DNA from: Burkholderia sp. Bp8963
GTDB lineage: Bacteria; Pseudomonadota; Gammaproteobacteria; Burkholderiales; Burkholderiaceae
Length of the DNA: 36,932 nt
NCBI RefSeq assembly: GCF_003854275.1
Contig: NZ_QTQP01000065.1
Span: 1 to 36,932, forward strand
Reading direction: 5' to 3'
Position numbers and translations under genes: made by a program. How positions within the stretch are numbered: position 1 is the stretch's first letter; each line of letters opens with the position of its first letter. Under the pieces are notes generated by a model. That model was not told the DNA's origin. It ran no database searches and was given only the letters and a program-made list of their open reading frames with translations. This document shows positions 7,254 through 16,375 of this stretch, one piece after another.

Positions 7254-10103
7254 TCACCGCACGCCGGCCAGCGCCTTGCCGAAATCCTCGACCTGCTTCC
7301 TGACTTCCCCATCGGTATAGAGCGGAACACTGTGCTCGACAAAGAAGTCCTTCTCCCGCCCCGTTCCGAACGCGCACCGCGTACACCAGGCCTCCAGGAC
7401 GTTCGGCGTGAAATACCAGATCAATCCTTGCACGACGAACAACACAACCGTCGCCTCCCAGCCAAGCAGCATGCCCACCGCGCGCAACGCTGCAAAGGCA
7501 GCCGCGCGCTCGGTCAGGCCTTCCACGATCCCGACGATCACCTGCGTGCCATAGCGGCTCGCCACTTTCTTCAACAACGGGCCCGACTTGCCGATGGAGC
7601 TGATGAGCACGGCCGTGCCCGTCACCGTCCCGGTCGCCACCTTGATCGATGTCAGGAAGAACACCGTGCCCTGCCGCTTCGCAAAGCTGTCGCCGGCCGT
7701 CTTGGCGTCCATCCAGGCGCCGATGAAGGCCCCCGCGGCGCCGAGCCCGCCACCGACCAGCTTCCATGCCTGCGACCGGGCAGACGTCTTCAGCGTCGCA
7801 TAGAAAGGCGCCATGCTGACATCGATGAGCGCCGAGCACAGCGTCGCGCCCGAGCTGACCAGGTTGAGGTTGGTGTTTTCGTCGTGCGGCGTCACCATCA
7901 GCTTGTAGAAACTCACCGCTTCGAGGAGGCCCGTTACGACGGTCACACGCGCCGAGCGCAACTGCGCATTGCCCTCCTCGGTCAGCTTGAGCTGATTCCA
8001 GGTTTCGTAGAGTGCGCGCGTCGGGGACGTCTTGCCCATCCCGCCGAGCGCTTCCTCAGCCTGGATAAACCCGTGCGCGACCCGCATCCTGCTCAGCACC
8101 TCCTTGCGGCTCAGCCCTTCCAGTTCGGCCTGCTTCCTGACGAGATTGAGCGTGTCGAGATCGCTGATGCCGGCGCGCTGCAGGAACAGCGTCTGGATGA
8201 TCTTCTCGCCGACGAAATCCGCGCCCTGGTTGACGCGAAACTTTTTGAAAATCGAGTCGCCGGCTGTCATCGCGATCTGGTCGACCTCGAGGCGCTTGAG
8301 CAACGCACCGATCGGCGTGACTTTCTTTGCATCCTTTTCGACGGCAAGATCGGCCAGCTTCTTGTAATAGCCGACGATCGTCTTGATCTTCGACGCGACC
8401 GCCGCAACCTTTTCCACGTTGCCCGGCAGTGGCGTCTCCTGGTCCTTTTTCGCGTCCTGCAGAATCTGCGTCAACTGCACCCGCCCGTCCTTCTGATTCA
8501 TCGCGACCGCGCGCCAGATGATGCTTTCCATCTTCGTCGCGTCGAGCAGCGACACGAGCGCATCGACGAGGTGCCGGCCCTTGGGCGACGAATTCAGGCC
8601 GAAGATCGCCGTGCCGACGGCAACCTCATACGCCATGCCGTCGACGAAGTCCGATTCGTGACAGTCATCGAGCGTCGCAAACCACAGCTTCGCCTTCAGC
8701 CAGTTCCCGACGTCATCCGTTCGCGCCTCCTGCAGCGCCTGGACCTTGCCCTGTATCTCCGTGTACTTGGCGCGGAACGCGTCGATTTCCTGGCGCTTGA
8801 GCTTGTCTTCGTATCGCGGCCACGCGTTGTCGTGCGCATCCTTCAGGCGCTTCTGCTTCGTCCGGTTGATGTCCGCGATCGTCGCATCGGTTTTCTGGCG
8901 CCACGCCTGCCGCTCCGCATCCGAGCGGAACGACTGCACCTGCGCCACATAAGGGCCGCCCAGCCCGTTCTTCGCAAGATAGTCGTAGTCGTCCGCGGTC
9001 TGCAGATAGCGGGTGCGTTCGGCACCGGCCGGCAGCGAAGCCGCACGCTGCCGCAGCGATTTCGCGCTGTCCGTCAGGCCGCCTGTCGTCGCCTTGCCCG
9101 TTTCGGACTGGAAACGCGTCTCGCTGTCGACCGCGCCATGCTCGAGCGTCTCCTTGGCCGTGTCGATGTCGCGCAGCGCCGTGATCTGCAGCGCGCGCTC
9201 GACGACATACTTGTCGAGCCACGATACGGCATCATTACGGAAGCCGTTGAGTTCGTGCGTGATGCCGACCGCATCCCACAGGGCCAGCATCATCGGCTGG
9301 CACGGCTTGCCGCCGGACACCGAACTCGCCTGCGCGGTCGCGACGAGCTGCGCGGATGCCGCCTTGTTCCAGATCCCCTGGCGCACGGCCCACGCATAGC
9401 GGGTCGTGCACAGGTTCAGCACGTTGTCGCGACAGGCGCCCGTTGCGCCGCGGCTGATCTCCGGACGAAAGTCGTACGGCAGCGCGCTGACTTCGAGCGG
9501 CGTTTCCCCGACGTTCCCCGCATATTCGATCACGTGCTGGAGGTTCGCCGCGGTCAACGGCGCGAGATGCGGGCCGGATTGCGGGGAACCGACCCATGCC
9601 GCCGGCTCGATGGCCTGCATGCGCTTTTCGCGCAAGCCCGCCGCCTCCGGGCTGTCGGCGCCGTACCGCTGCACCGTCGCGTCGCTCCACGGCCGCTCGC
9701 TGAACGCGACCCACACCTTGCCGCAGTCCTGTGGTTTCTCGATGACCACGTACTGCACGCGCAGCGCATTGTGCCCGGTGCGCGCACAGGCTTTCGGCGC
9801 TTCTGCGCTTCTCGCGGCGGCCGGGTCGAGCCGCTTCGTGAGGGTGCCGTCCTGCGCGCACGCGTAGACCTCCCAATAGAATTTGCCACGCGGCCCGCGC
9901 TCGTACAGGAAGTAGACGTAACCTTCGCGCAACTGGCGCAGCGCGTACTTGCTCTCGGTCAGCTTCACGTCCTTGATGCCGGTTCCGCTGAACGGCCCCA
10001 GATCGGGCGCCGTAAACGCCTTCGGCACGACGGCATAGCGCGGCATATACACCGCCAGGCCCTGAAGCTTGCAGACATCACAACGATCGTCGGTTCCCGC
10101 CAT
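7254..10103 (-). CDS. Type VI secretion effector, VasX-like pore-forming toxin
   Basis: The 949-residue protein starts at an ATG with an AAGGAAAG ribosome site nine bases upstream. The open frame extends further upstream but would run into the DUF4123 gene. The N-terminus carries a CDVC motif followed by QGLAVYMPRYAVVP and then YALRQLREGYVYFLYE, which matches the N-terminal domain of VasX-family toxins. The middle (about 350-750) is helical and charged, with probable coiled coils. The C-terminal 200 residues hold several hydrophobic stretches (about 770-790, 825-845, 855-880, 890-930) suitable for a colicin-like pore. VasX is loaded through a DUF4123 adaptor onto VgrG and depolarises the target inner membrane. 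Here the adaptor gene is 13 bases upstream and vgrG lies just before it, the same arrangement. Confidence 0.85.
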   Translation of the reverse strand: MAGTDDRCDVCKLQGLAVYMPRYAVVPKAFTAPDLGPFSGTGIKDVKLTESKYALRQLREGYVYFLYERGPRGKFYWEVYACAQDGTLTKRLDPAAARSAEAPKACARTGHNALRVQYVVIEKPQDCGKVWVAFSERPWSDATVQRYGADSPEAAGLREKRMQAIEPAAWVGSPQSGPHLAPLTAANLQHVIEYAGNVGETPLEVSALPYDFRPEISRGATGACRDNVLNLCTTRYAWAVRQGIWNKAASAQLVATAQASSVSGGKPCQPMMLALWDAVGITHELNGFRNDAVSWLDKYVVERALQITALRDIDTAKETLEHGAVDSETRFQSETGKATTGGLTDSAKSLRQRAASLPAGAERTRYLQTADDYDYLAKNGLGGPYVAQVQSFRSDAERQAWRQKTDATIADINRTKQKRLKDAHDNAWPRYEDKLKRQEIDAFRAKYTEIQGKVQALQEARTDDVGNWLKAKLWFATLDDCHESDFVDGMAYEVAVGTAIFGLNSSPKGRHLVDALVSLLDATKMESIIWRAVAMNQKDGRVQLTQILQDAKKDQETPLPGNVEKVAAVASKIKTIVGYYKKLADLAVEKDAKKVTPIGALLKRLEVDQIAMTAGDSIFKKFRVNQGADFVGEKIIQTLFLQRAGISDLDTLNLVRKQAELEGLSRKEVLSRMRVAHGFIQAEEALGGMGKTSPTRALYETWNQLKLTEEGNAQLRSARVTVVTGLLEAVSFYKLMVTPHDENTNLNLVSSGATLCSALIDVSMAPFYATLKTSARSQAWKLVGGGLGAAGAFIGAWMDAKTAGDSFAKRQGTVFFLTSIKVATGTVTGTAVLISSIGKSGPLLKKVASRYGTQVIVGIVEGLTERAAAFAALRAVGMLLGWEATVVLFVVQGLIWYFTPNVLEAWCTRCAFGTGREKDFFVEHSVPLYTDGEVRKQVEDFGKALAGVR

Positions 10104-10116
10104 GTTCTTTCCTTGC

Positions 10117-11115
10117 TTATTGACTTGCGCGCCCGTCCGGCCGCGCCCCGCGAATTTCCGCCCAATCGGCGTCGCCCAGGTCCGCCACGGCCAGGCTGTA
10201 ATACATGTCGGCCGGCCGGTCGAGCAGCACGCGCTGGATGCGCGGATGCCGATCGAATTCGGCGCCGGCATTCAGCGCATGCCGCGCGAACAGCTCGAGA
10301 TCCTGGGGATCGCTCAGTCCGTATCCGTGCGCTCGCTGCAACACAGCCGGCAATCGCTCGAAGGTCTCGCGCGGGACGACGCATCCGTCGGCCCTGGCCC
10401 GCGCCCACGCGCGATTGATCGGGCGCACGTCGAACAGCGCCGACCATTGCGCGTCGCCGAGATCGAGCGAGCCCCCTGCCGCCGCCTCCGCATCACGCGC
10501 TGCGGGCTGGTGGCAATCGACCCACTCGCCCCAGCGGCCAAGGGTGCGCCACTGTGTGATCGGACCGAGCAGGCGCCGGCGCTGCGCCTCGTCGCAGACG
10601 CGCCATACGCCCTCGAACGCAGCCGGATCGGCAAGCCCCAACAACCGCTGCCCGTCACTGTCTGAACGCTGCTGCACGAATGCGTGCGCGAGATGGCGGA
10701 CAATCGCATCCGTGCGCGCGCCGCTGAAGAGGAACGCGCCGATGCGGTGTCCGCGTCCCTCGGCGAGCGCGTCCGGCGACCAGTCGTCCAGCGCCCGCTC
10801 GATTGCCCGCCGGCAGATCTCCGCGGGCACGGGATGGGCCAGATCCAGTTCGATCACGGACGGCCAGTAGTCGGGCGACAGTCGCTCGGGACAGAGCGGC
10901 ACCTCGACCACCGATTCGCCGATCGCCTTCAGCGCATCGATTTCGTCCGGCTCGAACGCATGCAGCACCGCGGGCCCCGTCAGCAACAGGCAATGCGACA
11001 GCCCGAGCGCCTCGCATTGCAGATGCAACTGCTCGACCGTCGGCGGCGCGGCGGGCGCTTGCCCCGGCGTCGCCCCTGCTGCGTTCGGCAGGTCGTATTC
11101 GCGACCGGCCTGCAT
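10117..11115 (-). CDS. DUF4123-domain type VI effector adaptor (Tap/TEC-like)
   Basis: The 332-residue protein probably starts at the ATG sharing one base with the vgrG stop (TGATG); an ATG 15 bases earlier is possible. An N-terminal linker rich in A, P and G (to about residue 30) precedes the domain. The typical DUF4123 features follow: LLLTGPAVL near the start, an ELDLAHPVPAEI-like strand/loop, and RLLGLADPAAFEGVWRV with LLGPITQW downstream, the region that in the family reads as 'DPR ... LLGPI..W'. DUF4123 proteins bind the effector N-terminus and dock it on VgrG, and they are not secreted themselves. The gene lies between vgrG and the VasX-like gene, which indicates its cargo. The last 100 residues are helical and likely form the effector-specific part. 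Confidence 0.85.
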   Translation of the reverse strand: MQAGREYDLPNAAGATPGQAPAAPPTVEQLHLQCEALGLSHCLLLTGPAVLHAFEPDEIDALKAIGESVVEVPLCPERLSPDYWPSVIELDLAHPVPAEICRRAIERALDDWSPDALAEGRGHRIGAFLFSGARTDAIVRHLAHAFVQQRSDSDGQRLLGLADPAAFEGVWRVCDEAQRRRLLGPITQWRTLGRWGEWVDCHQPAARDAEAAAGGSLDLGDAQWSALFDVRPINRAWARARADGCVVPRETFERLPAVLQRAHGYGLSDPQDLELFARHALNAGAEFDRHPRIQRVLLDRPADMYYSLAVADLGDADWAEIRGARPDGRASQ

Positions 11116-13898
11116 CACAGGTCCGCGCACGCCGCGCTCGACGCGATCATGTCGCCCATCGTCTGCGGACAGTCCGTCGCCTGGCTACGCGCCAGTGTCG
11201 TGCTGCCCGACGCGCTCTGCGGGCCGGTCAATTCGTGGCTGGCAGCCTTGAACTCGACTTTCCCGGGTCCGCCCACCACGATATCGCTGCCCTCCATCTT
11301 GATGAACGCATCCGCCGCCGTCAGTAACAGGCGCTGTTTCGCCTGCAGGTTCGCGCCGGCATCGACGCTCGCGAGCGTGACCGCGCGCTGCGCGGCGGCC
11401 GCCAGCGTTCCGCCGCTCTGTGCCTGCACGCTCACCGAGCCCGACGCCGCGTGCAATGCAATGCCCTTGCCGTCGACTACCCGGCCATTGCCGGCGCTGC
11501 CTTGCGTATAGAGCGAGATACCGTGATTCGCGATCACGCTGGTCTTGCCCTGGGCCGTCACCTGCAGGTCCTGCCCCGCGCTGAACACCGTCTCCTTGCC
11601 CGACACCCACACATGGCTGCGGGCGGACACGGCGACGATGCCGTCTGCGCCATGCGCAACCAGGTGCGGGCGACTCCAGGCGACGGCACTGCCGCCGCCT
11701 CCGCCACCGGCTGCCGCACCACCACTGCGCGTTTCGGCAAGCGCTTCGCGGGTCTGCTTCAATCCCTGCGTGGCCGGCAACTGGTCGGGTGGCGGTTCCT
11801 GGCCCGCGCCGCCGACGCCCGCACCCTGGCGCTGCGCGGCTTCGACGAGGCCCTGCACGCGCTGCAGCCCCTCTGCGAGGTCCAGGCCCGGCGCGCGCGC
11901 ATCCATCTGGCTCGTGCCCGCCGCCGTCGTGATCAACAGGCCTGCACCGCCGCGCAACGCGCCGGCCGCTTCCGTCGCGAGCTCGACGCCGTAACCGCGA
12001 TCCGCGAGGCGCCGATTGTCGTGTTGCTGCTTGATATGCCCGAGCGTCAGCCCGCTATTGCGATCGGTCGTATACAGATGCGCTCTCGACTGCCCCGCGG
12101 TGTCGTCGATCAGGAACTGCCGGTAGCCGCCGGTACCGGTCCGGCTTTGCCCGAGGTCTTGCGTCTTGAAGCCTGTCAGCGCAGCCGGATGGTCGTTACC
12201 GGCAAACCAGGCCGCCGCATTGCCCGTGCTGCCGCTCGGCCCGCCGACCAGCGCGTTGTGCTGTGCGTTGGCATTGCCTTTACCGTTGTAAAGCGCCGCC
12301 ACCGCGACAGGGCGATCGGGCTGCCCTTCGAGCAGTTCCGTCCACACCTCCTGCCCGACGCGCGGAATCGTTACGCCGCCCCAGTTCGCGCCGCCCACGG
12401 GCGTCAGCACGCGGGTCCAGGTGCCTGCGGCGCGGTTTGCCGGCGCATTCGGCACATGCGGATGCGATTCGCGGCTCGCGGCCTTCTCGCCGCGCTGCGT
12501 GTGGTGCTGCACGCGTATCCGGTGATCGCGCTCGGTATGAACGGGGTCTCCGCTGCCGACCACGATGGCGCTTTGCGCCCCCTGGGCGATCGCGGCCGGC
12601 TGGGACCTGATGCCCTGGCCATTGGCCAGCGACGGCCGATAAGGCTGGGCCGCAGGCATCGCGAAGAAGCGGTTGCCATACACGGCGTCCTCGTCCGCAA
12701 ACGTGTCCTGCCGGGACATATCGTCACTCGGTGCCACGCTCGATGCGGGATGGATGCCGCCTGCATCGGCGTCGCGCATCGGCGGAATGGCGCCAAGGTG
12801 CTGCCCGATCGCCGCGCGGATGTCGGCCGACACGTTGGCGCGCGCCCGATGGTGTACACGCAGGCAAACGAACTCGTCGGACGCGCCGAGCGTCGGATGA
12901 TGGTCGACGGAGAACCGCAGCCCGGGCCGCAGGTCGCGTCGTGTGCCATCGCCCTCGCTTCTTGCGGCGTCGACACGCAGTGCATCGAGTTGCTGCCAGC
13001 TGCGCCGGTCGCCCAAAGCCGCGGTCTGATACGCATAAGGACCGGCGACGTCACGGTCTTCGCCCGGCACCACCGCGCCGCTCGCGTGCGCCTGCGCGGG
13101 GCGAACCGACAGGCTCCGATAATCCCAGCTCGCACGCGCGACACGGCCGATGCGCCAGCGACGCGCAAGCATGAAATGGCGAATCCCCCCGGCCGGATCG
13201 CTTTCGCCGGTATGGTGAAACGGCACGCGTTCCGGCTCGCGGGGCAGGAAGCGTTCGTTGGAATCGGCCAGCACGAGCGTATGGCCTCCGAGGCTCTTCG
13301 CTCCCGGGTCGGCCGCGTGCTCGAACCAGTAGTAAAGCCCTTCCTCCGCCCACAGCCGCGACAGGAAGTCGAAATCCGATTCGCCGGCCTGCACCGTGAG
13401 ACTGCGCCGCAGATATCGCGTCTGATCGGCCAGTTCCCATCGCCACGCCGGATTCACCGCGCCGTGCGTGTAATAGCCGAAAATCTGCTCGCTGATGTCG
13501 ATGACGCTCGCATCGTGGTAGTGGTAGCTGTCGGTACGCTGCCGCAGTATCGCGAGCCACGGTTCGAGCACGACGCGAACGCGCGCGAGGCCGCCGTTGT
13601 AGCCGATCAGTTCGGCTGCGGCGACGTGCGCGTGAAACGGGCGCCATTCACGGCCTCCCTCCGCGGTCAGCCATTCGACCAGCACGGGGCCGCCGACCAG
13701 CCGCGCGATCGGCAGCGCGGGGTTCTCGGTCAGGGCCGTCAGTTCGAAGCGGTAACCGCCGCCATCGATCGATTCCCAGCCGTCGAGGCTTTCCGCGACC
13801 AGCGCGTCCTGGCCAAGCGGCGTCGTCAGCCGCAGGAAGCGATCGTGTTGCGCCCAGCCGCCGAGCAGCGCCTGCAGGATGTCCTTGCTCGTTGCCAT
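11115..13898 (-). CDS. vgrG: VgrG spike protein (third in transcription order)
   Basis: The 927-residue protein has the gp27-like base (about residues 15-380), a gp5-like OB domain (about 455-545, with WGGVTIPRVGQEVWTELLEGQPDRPV), a long linker with a run of six or more glycines near residue 730, and a DUF2345 beta-needle (about 735-890). The chosen ATG at 13898 has AAGG about 11 bases upstream. Its C-terminus after the needle is short and lacks the transthyretin-like domain found at the end of the other two VgrGs in the window. It is directly followed by the DUF4123 adaptor and the VasX-like toxin, so it is their probable carrier. VgrG trimers tip the Hcp tube and pierce the target envelope. 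Confidence 0.93.
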   Translation of the reverse strand: MATSKDILQALLGGWAQHDRFLRLTTPLGQDALVAESLDGWESIDGGGYRFELTALTENPALPIARLVGGPVLVEWLTAEGGREWRPFHAHVAAAELIGYNGGLARVRVVLEPWLAILRQRTDSYHYHDASVIDISEQIFGYYTHGAVNPAWRWELADQTRYLRRSLTVQAGESDFDFLSRLWAEEGLYYWFEHAADPGAKSLGGHTLVLADSNERFLPREPERVPFHHTGESDPAGGIRHFMLARRWRIGRVARASWDYRSLSVRPAQAHASGAVVPGEDRDVAGPYAYQTAALGDRRSWQQLDALRVDAARSEGDGTRRDLRPGLRFSVDHHPTLGASDEFVCLRVHHRARANVSADIRAAIGQHLGAIPPMRDADAGGIHPASSVAPSDDMSRQDTFADEDAVYGNRFFAMPAAQPYRPSLANGQGIRSQPAAIAQGAQSAIVVGSGDPVHTERDHRIRVQHHTQRGEKAASRESHPHVPNAPANRAAGTWTRVLTPVGGANWGGVTIPRVGQEVWTELLEGQPDRPVAVAALYNGKGNANAQHNALVGGPSGSTGNAAAWFAGNDHPAALTGFKTQDLGQSRTGTGGYRQFLIDDTAGQSRAHLYTTDRNSGLTLGHIKQQHDNRRLADRGYGVELATEAAGALRGGAGLLITTAAGTSQMDARAPGLDLAEGLQRVQGLVEAAQRQGAGVGGAGQEPPPDQLPATQGLKQTREALAETRSGGAAAGGGGGGSAVAWSRPHLVAHGADGIVAVSARSHVWVSGKETVFSAGQDLQVTAQGKTSVIANHGISLYTQGSAGNGRVVDGKGIALHAASGSVSVQAQSGGTLAAAAQRAVTLASVDAGANLQAKQRLLLTAADAFIKMEGSDIVVGGPGKVEFKAASHELTGPQSASGSTTLARSQATDCPQTMGDMIASSAACADL

Positions 13899-14003
13899 CG
13901 TTTCTACACCTTGAGGTTGGCCGTCGTGTCGAAGGCCGTGCTGTCGTGCGTCGCGCACGCCGCCGGCACGCGACGTGTTGCGACGCCGTATTCCGTTCGT
14001 CCG

Positions 14004-14987
14004 TTACTGGTCGCCAAGTCCCATCTTCCTGAAGATCTGCGACCACGGCGATGTTTCGTCCATCGCGACATGCAGCGCCGAGGTACGCTGCCGAAGGACG
14101 CGCATGGTATTCGACGCGCCCTTGACCGCATCCTGGTCACGACGATCGAACACCGCCACCGCGAACGCGCCATAGGCGATGGCCAGCAGCCGGTTCGCAT
14201 CCGTCGTCTCGTCGATCGTCGTCTTCAGTACGTCGAGCAGCCGCGCACGGTCCTTCTCCTGCGACGCCGCGACGCACAGGTACGCGATGATCGACAGCTT
14301 GTGCACGTCCGTCGTTTTCAGCGCCCCTTCGGCGTGCGTTGCGACGAAATCCGGATCAGCGACGCGCAGCAGCGCGCGAAACGCCAGAATCGACGACACG
14401 TCGTTGCCGGACGCCAGCAGCCGGTCGACGGTATCGAGCGCCGCGCGGCCACCGCTGATCTTTGCGAGTTCCGTTTCGAGTTGCGGCGCCGATTTGATCG
14501 CGTCCGCAACGTCCTGTTTCCAGTCGGGAAAGATCATCCGGGTCGCGATGAATCGCGCGTCATCCGGTGCCGACGCGTCCCACTGGAAAACGACGGTTCC
14601 GCCGGAGATGAACGGCGAGTAAAAATCGTCGGGTGACGGAATGCGCACGCGTACGCGCCGCGGTTGAATCCACGCATAGTCGCTACCGGCAGGGATCGAC
14701 GCGTCCGACTTGGCCGCGGCCCGCCACTCACCTTTCATCTGAACCACGGCCCCGGCGTCGGCAGGCTGTACGAACGTCTTGTCGCCGACTTGAACCGTCA
14801 CACCGGGAAACACGAGGCCACCGCTGCCTTCCTTCGGGCTCACCTCCGCCACGGCCCAACTCGGCGCTCTGGCCGTCGTGTAGTAATCCGACAGATTCAA
14901 CGTCGCCGTATCGTGCACCGCACGCGCTTGCGCGATCAGCGCGAAGTCCGCCTTGAAGTCGAAGGGCGTTGCATCGACGGGCATCAT
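14004..14987 (-). CDS. Unrecognised protein in type VI cargo module (328 aa)
   Basis: I do not recognise this family. A strong GGAGGGG ribosome site five bases upstream fixes the start at the first of two adjacent ATGs (14987 or 14984). The protein is soluble, with no signal peptide or membrane segment. Residues 1-150 look beta-rich, with phrases such as FPGVTVQVGDKTFVQPADAG and RRVRVRIPSPDDF. The remainder (about 155-328) is helical with a HEAT- or TPR-like rhythm. It follows the 408-residue gene by 157 bases. As the second gene after a vgrG it could be the immunity partner or chaperone of the 408-residue protein, or a second effector. The lack of any export signal favours a cytosolic immunity or chaperone role if the partner acts in the cytosol. 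Confidence 0.7.
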   Translation of the reverse strand: MMPVDATPFDFKADFALIAQARAVHDTATLNLSDYYTTARAPSWAVAEVSPKEGSGGLVFPGVTVQVGDKTFVQPADAGAVVQMKGEWRAAAKSDASIPAGSDYAWIQPRRVRVRIPSPDDFYSPFISGGTVVFQWDASAPDDARFIATRMIFPDWKQDVADAIKSAPQLETELAKISGGRAALDTVDRLLASGNDVSSILAFRALLRVADPDFVATHAEGALKTTDVHKLSIIAYLCVAASQEKDRARLLDVLKTTIDETTDANRLLAIAYGAFAVAVFDRRDQDAVKGASNTMRVLRQRTSALHVAMDETSPWSQIFRKMGLGDQ

Positions 14988-15144
14988 CGTCCCCTCCAGG
15001 CAAAATTGAATGAACCATGAGTCATTTTCGACTCCGGAGACAACCACAACCGATCATCGGCAACCATCTTGCTCACCTCAATCCCGTGTCAATCAGCATG
15101 ACGTTGCGGCATGTACCCCGACATCATGTCTGGTTACTGCCATG

Positions 15145-16371
15145 CTATTTTCGAAACGCCACCGTCTCGGTGCCGAACATCTCCTTGTGTTGATTGACAT
15201 CCGCGGAGACGAGTTCGTTGGCGATCGGCCACAACACCGGCTGGATGGTGACCGGCGAATCGCTGGCCTCCGCGGTCGCCCGTTGCCCGGCGCCCTTGTC
15301 GGTGTCGATTTCTATCGTCCATGCCCGCTGGCGGAGCGTGCAAAACGCCTTCGTGGACGTGTTGTAAACCACGACCCAACAGAGGAACTTCCCATGAATC
15401 TGCGTTTTACGCCATCGCGTATAGACAATCTGCCCCACAACCGCGCCAGTGGCCGTTGTCGCCGGAATGACGATCGACTGTTCGACGTCGGTCCCAGGCG
15501 TATCGCTCGACGTCGCCGGGGCACCGCCGTTGCAGCCGAGGAGCGGCTTGAGCGAGTTGCGACTGACTGCGGCCTGATCAGCAGGCTGGTCATACAGCGG
15601 CCCGCTGCCCGGCGAAGTGTCATTCGCCACGACCGGCAACATGCTGGTAATGCGGATCTGAGCACCCGCCGTCACAGTGGTGCCAGCTGGCACCCACGGA
15701 TCCCATGCAATCGTCGGTGAACTCCATATACTCTCGACGCCAACTCCGGCCGTACGATCGTTCTGCATGATCCCGACCCTGAGAACGGCAATTTGCGGCG
15801 CGGCGCAATTCACGCCATCCGGTCTGATCCGGGCCTGGGCCGAGTGCTCGATCGCAGCGCCGTCGTTGGGCACCGTAACCATACGCCCGTCCAGTCCATA
15901 GGCCCCGACGGGCGTCAGATCGATCTTCGCCTCATCGAACCAGAACACCGTCAGCTTCTTCTTCGCCAGCGCCTTCCCGTCCTCGGTCGCCTCATGCGCC
16001 TCGATGACCGCATCGTTCAGCGCCTTGCTGCCCTCTTCACCGGAAATCTCGAACGCAACCCACGCGCCGTCGCCCGGCACCTCGAGCGACTTCGTCTTGT
16101 CGGCCTCGTCCGCGAAGCGCAGGCGCCCGTCCGGATTCGTCAGCACGACCTGCACGTTCCCCGAGCCCGGCTTGCGCGTGCGAATCCGGCACGGCACGCG
16201 AGGCCGGCAGTCCGGGCAGCCGCACTTCACCTGCACGTAGTCGTCGTCGACGCCCGGCGTATTGTTCACCTGGATCTCGAGGAGATCGCTCTCGACCAGG
16301 ATTTCCTTGCGTTTCTTGTTGTCGACGGGCGTCGATATCGAACGCCCCGCCGTCTTGAAATCATCCGGCAC
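15145..16371 (-). CDS. Unrecognised cysteine-cluster protein downstream of vgrG (408 aa), candidate cargo
   Basis: The GTG start lies only four bases after the vgrG stop, with AGAGGG nine bases upstream, so translation is probably coupled. No known family was recognised. Near the N-terminus four cysteines are arranged C50-x-C52-x2-C55-x5-C61 amid charged residues, which suggests a metal site or a disulphide knot. Residues 70-215 are beta-rich and resemble tandem Ig-like domains (for example AWVAFEIS and KKLTVFWFD). The C-terminal half has more strands and two cysteines near an FCTLRQRAW segment. There is no signal peptide. The position directly after a VgrG that has a C-terminal transthyretin-like domain makes it a candidate direct-docking effector or a spike extension. 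Function is unknown. Confidence 0.72.
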   Translation of the reverse strand: MPDDFKTAGRSISTPVDNKKRKEILVESDLLEIQVNNTPGVDDDYVQVKCGCPDCRPRVPCRIRTRKPGSGNVQVVLTNPDGRLRFADEADKTKSLEVPGDGAWVAFEISGEEGSKALNDAVIEAHEATEDGKALAKKKLTVFWFDEAKIDLTPVGAYGLDGRMVTVPNDGAAIEHSAQARIRPDGVNCAAPQIAVLRVGIMQNDRTAGVGVESIWSSPTIAWDPWVPAGTTVTAGAQIRITSMLPVVANDTSPGSGPLYDQPADQAAVSRNSLKPLLGCNGGAPATSSDTPGTDVEQSIVIPATTATGAVVGQIVYTRWRKTQIHGKFLCWVVVYNTSTKAFCTLRQRAWTIEIDTDKGAGQRATAEASDSPVTIQPVLWPIANELVSADVNQHKEMFGTETVAFRK

Positions 16372-16375
16372 GCTG

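Noticed and set aside
7332..10418. Plus-strand open frame of 1028 codons opposite the VasX-like gene
   Set aside because: Antisense shadow with arginine-rich, low-complexity composition. The minus strand shows clear domains and a ribosome site.
11451..14636. Plus-strand open frame of 1061 codons opposite a vgrG gene
   Set aside because: It is a shadow of the vgrG and neighbouring genes in GC-rich DNA. The translation is rich in R, A, H and Q with no domain pattern, and it runs across gene boundaries.
15087..15092. Perfect TTGACA hexamer on the minus strand between the 408- and 328-residue genes
   Set aside because: No acceptable -10 box lies 16-18 bases downstream, so a promoter is not supported.
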